In this document: one piece after another, positions 59,797 to 64,000 of the stretch
How the letters are laid out: the number at the start of each line of letters is the position of its first letter
How positions within the stretch are numbered: position 1 is the first letter of the stretch
Source of the DNA: Propionibacteriales bacterium
GTDB lineage: Bacteria > Actinomycetota > Actinomycetes > Propionibacteriales > Nocardioidaceae
Direction of reading: 5' to 3'
NCBI GenBank assembly: GCA_009377795.1
Contig: WHTJ01000010.1
Coordinates: 1-64,000 of the forward strand
Length of the DNA stretch: 64,000 nucleotides
Translations under genes and position numbers: made by a program
Notes under the pieces: model-generated
Seen by the model: the letters and a program-made list of their open reading frames with translations, nothing else
Told to the model about the DNA's origin: nothing
The model's database searches: none

Positions 59797-61008
59797 TTAG
59801 GTGAGCCGCTCGACGATCATCGCCATGCCCTGGCCGCCGCCGACGCACATCGTCTCCAGGCCGATCTCGGCGTCGGCGGTCTGCAGCCCGTTGAGCAGTG
59901 TGGTCATGATGCGCGCGCCGGTCATGCCGAACGGGTGACCCACCGCGATCGAGCCGCCGTTGACGTTGAGCTTTTCCCACTCGACGCCGAGCTTGCGGGC
60001 GCTGGGTATGAGCTGGGCGGCGAACGCTTCGTTGATCTCGACGAGGTCGACGTCGTCGATCGTCATGCCGGCGCGTGCGAGTGCCTGTCGGCTGGCCTCC
60101 ACCGGCCCGAGCCCCATGATCTCGGGGTCGAGCGCCGAGACACCACTGGCGACGACACGCGCGAGCGGGCTGATGCCGAGGGCGGTTGCCTTCTCGTCGC
60201 TCATGACCACGACGGCGGCCGCGCCGTCGTTGAGCGGGCAGGCGTTGCCGGCGGTGACCCTGCCCTCGGGCCGGAAGACCGGCTGCAGCTCGGCGAGCTT
60301 CTCGAGCATCGTGTTGGGTCGCGGTCCGTCGTCGCTGTCGACGACGGTGCCGTCAGGTGTCGTCACGGGGCTGATCTCGCGGGCGAAGAAGCCGTTACGC
60401 TGCGACTCGACCGCGCGGTCCTGGCTCAGCTTGGCGAACTCGTCCATCTCGGTACGGGAGATGTCCTCGAGCTCGGCGACGTTCTCGGCGGTGTGGCCCA
60501 TGGCGATGTAGATGTCGGGCAGCCCGTCGGCGGGCTGCCAGGGATCGGCACCGCCCTCGGCGCGCTTGGCGGTCCGCTCCTGTGGTGCGGCGAAGCGGGG
60601 GTTCGTCGTATCCGGCAGGCCGTCGCTGGTCCCCTTGCCGTAGCGGGAGACGCACTCGACACCCGCCGCGACGAACGCGTCACCCTCGCCGGCCTTGATC
60701 GCGTGCGCGGCCATGCGGATGGTCTGTAGGCTCGACGAGCAGTAGCGGGTGATCGTGCACCCGGGTACGCCGTCCAAACCCGCGAGCACCGCCACGACGC
60801 GGCCCATGTTGTAGCCCTGCTCACCGCCTGGCAGCCCGCAACCGAGCATGAGGTCGTCGAGCTCGGCCGGGTCGAGCGCCGGCACCTTCGCAAGCGCGGC
60901 CTTGACCATCTGGGCGGTCAGATCGTCGGGGCGGCAGTCGACGAGTGATCCCTTCGCCGCTCGCCCGATCGGGCTGCGCGTCGCCGCGACGATGACAGGT
61001 TCAGCCAT
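59797..61008 (-). CDS. Acetyl-CoA acyltransferase (thiolase)
   Basis: The 403-residue protein is a true degradative thiolase: the nucleophile in TRYCSSSLQT near residue 90, NVNGGSIAVGHPFGMTGARI with the catalytic His near 355, and the second cysteine in ETMCVGGGQGMAM near 386. It cleaves a 3-ketoacyl-CoA to acetyl-CoA and a shorter acyl-CoA. It is first in the leftward thiolase/SDR/ACAD/ligase operon, with an operator-like site about 20 bp upstream. Confidence 0.93.
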   Translation of the reverse strand: MAEPVIVAATRSPIGRAAKGSLVDCRPDDLTAQMVKAALAKVPALDPAELDDLMLGCGLPGGEQGYNMGRVVAVLAGLDGVPGCTITRYCSSSLQTIRMAAHAIKAGEGDAFVAAGVECVSRYGKGTSDGLPDTTNPRFAAPQERTAKRAEGGADPWQPADGLPDIYIAMGHTAENVAELEDISRTEMDEFAKLSQDRAVESQRNGFFAREISPVTTPDGTVVDSDDGPRPNTMLEKLAELQPVFRPEGRVTAGNACPLNDGAAAVVVMSDEKATALGISPLARVVASGVSALDPEIMGLGPVEASRQALARAGMTIDDVDLVEINEAFAAQLIPSARKLGVEWEKLNVNGGSIAVGHPFGMTGARIMTTLLNGLQTADAEIGLETMCVGGGQGMAMIVERLT

Positions 61009-61027
61009 GGCGTGCTCCTAAATGAAA

Positions 61028-61037
61028 GTGACGCCAC
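61028..61037 (-). promoter_or_regulatory. Operator-like GTGACGCCAC before the thiolase operon
   Basis: GTGACGCCAC is a palindrome apart from one base, with core TGACGCCA (61029-61036), 20 bp before the thiolase start at 61008 and next to an AT-rich stretch (ctctagcaaaatga). The same core variant precedes the SDR at 318. Confidence 0.55.
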
Positions 61038-61084
61038 TCTAGCAAAATGATCCGGCGACGCGTGAACGCCGGGTGCTCGGCTGG

Positions 61085-62119
61085 TCAGCGGACCAGCAGG
61101 CAATGAGCCTCCGCGGCGAGGGCCTCGACGACCTCACCGTACCGCTGGACTTCCTCATCAACCTCGCCATATGCGCCCGCGATGTGGCGGGCGTACACGC
61201 CCTCGAGAATCGCCGCGAGCCGCCAGTAGGCGAACGCGACGTAGAAGTCGAGGTCGGCCTGGATGCCGGTTCCCGCGCGGTAGCGGTCGACGAGCTCTGC
61301 GCGCGTCGCGAACCCCGGCTCGCGAGTCGCGCTGTCGCCCAGGGGGTCGACCGTATCCTCGGCTTCGGACCAGTAGACGAGGAGCATCCCGACATCGGCG
61401 AGCGGATCGCCGAGCGTGCAAAGTTCCCAGTCCAGCACCGCCCGCACCTTGCCGGTGTTGGACAGGAGCACGTTGTCGAGCCGATAGTCGCCATGAACGA
61501 TTCGCGCCGGTCCCTGGGGCGGCACCCGCTCGGCGAGCAGCCGGTGCGCCTCGTCCATCGCCGGAAGGTCGCGCGTCTTTTGGGCCGTCCACTGGCCATG
61601 CCAGCGTTTGAGTTGGCGCTCGATGTAGGCGTCGCGGCGGGCGAGGTCGCCGAGCCCGACCTCGTCTGGATCGACGTTGTGCAGAGCGACGAGGATATCG
61701 ATGAGATCGTGGCTCGCCACGCGCCGGGCGGACTCGTCGAGCGGCACGGCGGAGGCGCGGTCGCGGACGACGAGCCCATCGACTCGCTCCATGACGTAGA
61801 ACTCCGCCCCTGACACCGACTCGTCGGCGCAGTGGCCGCTCATCATGGGAACCGGCACGGGGGTGACAGCGAGCGCCGCCTGGATGCGATGCTCGCGCTC
61901 CATGTCATGCGCGGAGGGCAGAGTGGAGTGCAATGGCGGCCGACGGAGCACCCAGCGGCGTCCCTCGGCGTCAGCGACCCCGAAGGTGAGGTTCGAGCGT
62001 CCACCACTTATGCGCTCGAACAACAGCGGGAGTGTGACATCCTCCACATGCTCGAGGAACCAGCGCTCGATCCCCTTGGGGTCAATGCCCTCAGGTGCCT
62101 GTGGTCCATTCATGCGCAT
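61085..62119 (-). CDS. APH-family phosphotransferase (ACAD10-type kinase)
   Basis: The 344-residue protein has the aminoglycoside phosphotransferase fold: RISGGRSNLTFGV near residue 36, VMERVDGLVV near 108, the catalytic loop IVHGDYRLDNVLLS near 208 and the metal-binding VLDWELCTLGDPLADVG near 227. Relatives next to ACADs phosphorylate hydroxy-acyl intermediates (ACAD10/11-type 4-hydroxy acid metabolism), and this gene lies upstream of such an ACAD operon. It starts with ATG 62119 on the minus strand. Confidence 0.88.
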   Translation of the reverse strand: MRMNGPQAPEGIDPKGIERWFLEHVEDVTLPLLFERISGGRSNLTFGVADAEGRRWVLRRPPLHSTLPSAHDMEREHRIQAALAVTPVPVPMMSGHCADESVSGAEFYVMERVDGLVVRDRASAVPLDESARRVASHDLIDILVALHNVDPDEVGLGDLARRDAYIERQLKRWHGQWTAQKTRDLPAMDEAHRLLAERVPPQGPARIVHGDYRLDNVLLSNTGKVRAVLDWELCTLGDPLADVGMLLVYWSEAEDTVDPLGDSATREPGFATRAELVDRYRAGTGIQADLDFYVAFAYWRLAAILEGVYARHIAGAYGEVDEEVQRYGEVVEALAAEAHCLLVR

Positions 62120-62218
62120 GCCTTTCCGGTCGGCGATCGTCCGGATGCTAGAGGATCAGCGACCGCTGCGCGTCGGGCCAGCGGTTGCCCGTCGTAGCGG
62201 GTCTGCTGCTACAGTCCG

Positions 62219-62228
62219 CCGACGTCGG
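62219..62228. promoter_or_regulatory. Operator-like palindrome CCGACGTCGG
   Basis: CCGACGTCGG is a perfect palindrome, the CGACGTCG variant of the recurring element, between the APH-like kinase (start 62119, leftward) and a small ORF at 62270 (rightward). A tacagt box at 62210-62215 could be the -10 for the rightward operon. Confidence 0.48.
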
Positions 62229-62269
62229 GGTACCGACGCGGTGATCGCCTGTCGAGAGGAGTCGTCGCG

Positions 62270-62368
62270 ATGAGGGTAGACCGCACGCTCCGGACCGGCC
62301 GCATCGTCCCGGGCGCCGACGTGCCACTGGAGCGGGAGATCCTGGCGATTCTCGGGGTGCTCGCGTGA
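62270..62368 (+). CDS. Small ORF, 32 residues, translationally coupled to the DapA-like gene
   Basis: ATG 62270 has a strong GAGAGGAG box about 8 nt upstream and runs 32 codons (MRVDRTLRTGRIVPGADVPL...). Its TGA overlaps the GTG of the next gene (GTGA), so ribosomes would reinitiate there. It has no family resemblance. It could be a leader peptide, a small protein, or the start of a gene whose frame moved by an indel into the next one. Confidence 0.5.
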   Translation: MRVDRTLRTGRIVPGADVPLEREILAILGVLA

Positions 62369-63288
62369 GGACCGCACAGAGGCAGTGCTCGACCTACGTT
62401 GTCAGCCTTACCCCGTTCGACACTCAAGGTGCGCTCGACGTGGACGCATTCCGCGCGCACCTGCGGCGCATGGCCGACGCCGGGGTCGGGGTCTACGTGG
62501 GCGGCAGCGGCAGCGGCGAAGGGTATGCGCTCTCGCGCGACGAAATGCAGACGGTCTACCGCGTCGCGGTCGAAGAGTTGCGCGGTCGCGTTCCGGTGCG
62601 TGCCATGGGCGTCGAGCCGCGAACCGCACAGGAGCTGGTGGACCTTGCCGCGCTTGCCTACTCCTGCGAGGTGGAGGTCCTGCAGATCTACTCCATGGAC
62701 GTCGGACATGGCATCAAGCCGACCGCGGACGAGCTCGAATGCTACTTCAGAGATGTGCTGGCGGCGACGGACCTGCCTGTGGTCCTGTCGACTCACTTCG
62801 CGGCCGGCTACGTGGTGCCGCTCGAAGTGCTCGAGCGACTCGTGGACGGGTTTGACCACATCGTAGGAATTAACTGCACCTCCCCGGATATCCCGTACGT
62901 CGTCTCGGTCATCGAACGGTTCGCCGACCGGATCGAGGTCCACGTCGGCGCCCCAGAGCAAGGACTCTTGTGCCTCATGCTGGGTGGCCATGGCTTCCTC
63001 AGCTCCGAAGGAAACCTCGTGTCCCGCTTGTGCGCCGCAGTGGTGGCGCACTACGAGGCCGGTGAGCATGAGCTGATGGAGTCGGCCTTCGCGACGCTCG
63101 CGCGACTCCACGCGCACGGCTCGCGCTTCTGGGGGTTGGGCGGCATCACCGGCATCAAGGCCGCGCTGCGCCAGCTCGGGCTGCCGGGCGGGTTCACGAG
63201 GCCGCCGCGGCTCCCACCGGGCCGTCTCGGGGAAGCGGCGCTGAGCGAGCTGCTCGCTGACCTCGATGTCGAGAGCTGGGTGCGGTGA
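62365..63288 (+). CDS. DapA/N-acetylneuraminate lyase-like protein lacking the Schiff-base lysine
   Basis: The 307-residue TIM-barrel protein fits the dihydrodipicolinate synthase/NAL superfamily: SLTPFDTQGALDVDAFRAHLRRMADAGV near residue 15, GGSGSGEGYALSRDE near 47 and LGGHGFLSSEGNLV near 208. The site where the Schiff-base lysine should be (GIKxxxxD) reads GINCTSPD, so the usual enamine mechanism is not available. It could use a metal or another base, or act as a hydratase. The GTG start overlaps the small ORF stop. Its position before a TRAP transporter suggests a role early or late in the pathway. Confidence 0.84.
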   Translation: MRTAQRQCSTYVVSLTPFDTQGALDVDAFRAHLRRMADAGVGVYVGGSGSGEGYALSRDEMQTVYRVAVEELRGRVPVRAMGVEPRTAQELVDLAALAYSCEVEVLQIYSMDVGHGIKPTADELECYFRDVLAATDLPVVLSTHFAAGYVVPLEVLERLVDGFDHIVGINCTSPDIPYVVSVIERFADRIEVHVGAPEQGLLCLMLGGHGFLSSEGNLVSRLCAAVVAHYEAGEHELMESAFATLARLHAHGSRFWGLGGITGIKAALRQLGLPGGFTRPPRLPPGRLGEAALSELLADLDVESWVR

Positions 63289-63559
63289 AGTCTTCGGGAG
63301 GATGTTGACGGCGCTTCGGACAAGGATGTAAAACTGACATCGTTGTTGTGTTTGGCGCAGAAGCCTTGACTGCAGCCGAGTTTCAACTGCGCTATGCGGC
63401 ATGTTGAGGACAAGGATCTTGCCCCGGGTCAGTGTTGGAGGTGTCGCTCGCCTGAGGCCGTTCGCTACGCGACGGCGCTCGTAGCCCATACGATCATCTG
63501 CGGCGTCAGGTCCGCTTGCTGTGCTCCACGGCAGGAAGCGTCGGACGAAAGGCTGTCCC
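63289..63559. other. Intergenic stretch with operator-like site, no gene seen
   Basis: It contains the operator variant TGACATCG (63335-63342) in an AT-rich setting (ggatgtaaaac). The remainder has no frame with a convincing start. The leader to the TRAP gene is therefore about 215 bp long, longer than most leaders in the window. Confidence 0.4.
63335..63342 (+). promoter_or_regulatory. Operator-like variant TGACATCG
   Basis: CTGACATCG lies next to gatgtaaaac, about 218 bp before the TRAP transporter gene and 47 bp after the DapA-like stop. It differs from TGACGTCA at two positions. It is a weak member of the set, accepted mainly because it sits alone in a promoter-like, AT-rich stretch. Confidence 0.4.
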
Positions 63560-64000
63560 TTGCCAGCTCAAGAACTTGACGGGAAGCGGCTCACCCCGCG
63601 GGGAGCGTTGCGCACCATCGTGCGGATGCTGAGCATCGTCGCCGGGGTGGCCCTGCTGTTCGTGCTGCTCACGACGACGGCGGACGTCGCCAAGCGCAAC
63701 TTGGGAGGGGGATCGATCCCCTGGGCCATCGAATACAACGAGATCATGCTGGTCGCCCTGGTGTTCTTGAGCCTGGCCAACACCCAGCGGACCGGCGACC
63801 ACGTCTCCGTCGTCCTCGTCACCGCGCGCATCCCGCACCGGGCCCGCTGTGTCATTCGAGGGGTCGGCATGGTGGTCGCAGCGGTGTTCGTCGGCTGGAT
63901 GCTCTACCGGAGTTGGCAGGTCGGCCTGCAGTCCTATCGGACCGGAGAGTACCGAATCGGCCTGGCACAGGTACCCGTCTGGCCGGCACGCCTGCTGATT
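63560..64000 (+). CDS. TRAP transporter small permease (DctQ-like), cut by the window end
   Basis: The visible 147 codons (no stop) encode a TRAP-type small membrane subunit. There is a short cytoplasmic start (about residues 1-20), TM1 around LSIVAGVALLFVLLTTTADV, the family segment WAIEYNEIMLVALVFLSLANTQRTGDHVSV, and TM3 around RGVGMVVAAVFVGWMLYRSW. It would pair with a DctM large permease and a DctP binding protein, presumably beyond the edge, to take up a carboxylate using an ion gradient. The TTG at 63560 follows AAAGG; an ATG at 63623 is a shorter alternative. Confidence 0.82.
   Translation, partial: MPAQELDGKRLTPRGALRTIVRMLSIVAGVALLFVLLTTTADVAKRNLGGGSIPWAIEYNEIMLVALVFLSLANTQRTGDHVSVVLVTARIPHRARCVIRGVGMVVAAVFVGWMLYRSWQVGLQSYRTGEYRIGLAQVPVWPARLLI

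Overview
The window is GC-rich throughout, with Actinobacteria-like codon use, many GTG and TTG starts and many 4-bp start/stop overlaps. It is rich in luciferase-like (probably F420-linked) oxidoreductases, KstD-like flavoproteins, SDRs, FadE-type acyl-CoA dehydrogenases, CoA ligases, SnoaL/NTF2-like proteins and Ltp2/DUF35 pairs. This points to a soil-type actinomycete (Pseudonocardiales or a mycobacterial relative is plausible; the species cannot be named). I see no rRNA, tRNA, CRISPR array, insertion sequence or phage gene.

Nearly the whole 64 kb reads as one catabolic island for a CoA-activated, probably alicyclic or branched carboxylic compound.
1-11 kb: an SDR; a leftward SnoaL / AroQ-like / carboxymuconolactone-decarboxylase-like (CMD) operon; a thiolase-like protein; then an ACAD / CoA ligase / two hot-dog proteins / E1-alpha / E1-beta / lone lipoyl domain / SnoaL / nitroreductase operon.
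11-24 kb: three flavoprotein or dehydrogenase blocks (KstD-like oxidases, maleylacetate-reductase-like and aldehyde dehydrogenases, SDRs, MmgE/PrpD, enoyl-CoA hydratase).
24-31.5 kb: a long leftward operon: CoA ligase, DUF35, luciferase-like, TetR, SDR, EamA-SnoaL, second CMD, unknown protein.
31.5-38 kb: luciferase-like, SnoaL, MBL hydrolase, and a leftward B12-dependent acyl-CoA mutase (two subunits) plus ligase.
38.5-52.8 kb: flavoprotein, luciferase-like enzymes, Ltp2-like/DUF35, tandem ligases, thioesterase, MFS, a two-subunit ACAD and a BKACE enzyme.
52.8-64 kb: SDR, two decayed genes, OsmC, HIBADH-like, cupin, a full beta-oxidation set (ligase, ACAD, MFE-2-like SDR, thiolase), an APH-like kinase, a DapA-like aldolase and the start of a TRAP transporter.

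Two observations stand out. First, both CMD/AhpD-like genes (1116-1649 and 25030-25524, minus strand) carry an in-frame TGA at residue 62, exactly where the second cysteine of the CxxC motif belongs. In each case a perfect or near-perfect 7-bp hairpin follows about 19-23 nt after the TGA. This is the signature of selenocysteine (CxxU), so I annotate both as selenoproteins. Second, a TGACGTCA-like palindrome recurs in at least 16 promoter regions, often abutting an ATACT -10 element, and links almost every operon into one apparent regulon. The only regulator gene in view is the TetR protein at 27834-28493, which lies inside one of the target operons.

The likely flow is uptake (MFS, EamA, TRAP), activation by one of seven CoA ligases, desaturation and hydration (ACADs, enoyl-CoA hydratase, MaoC-like, SnoaL), ring or side-chain oxidation (KstD-like, SDR, luciferase-like), carbon-skeleton rearrangement (B12 mutase) and C-C cleavage (thiolase, Ltp2-like, BKACE, DapA-like, 2-oxoacid dehydrogenase). 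The actual substrate cannot be read from the sequence.
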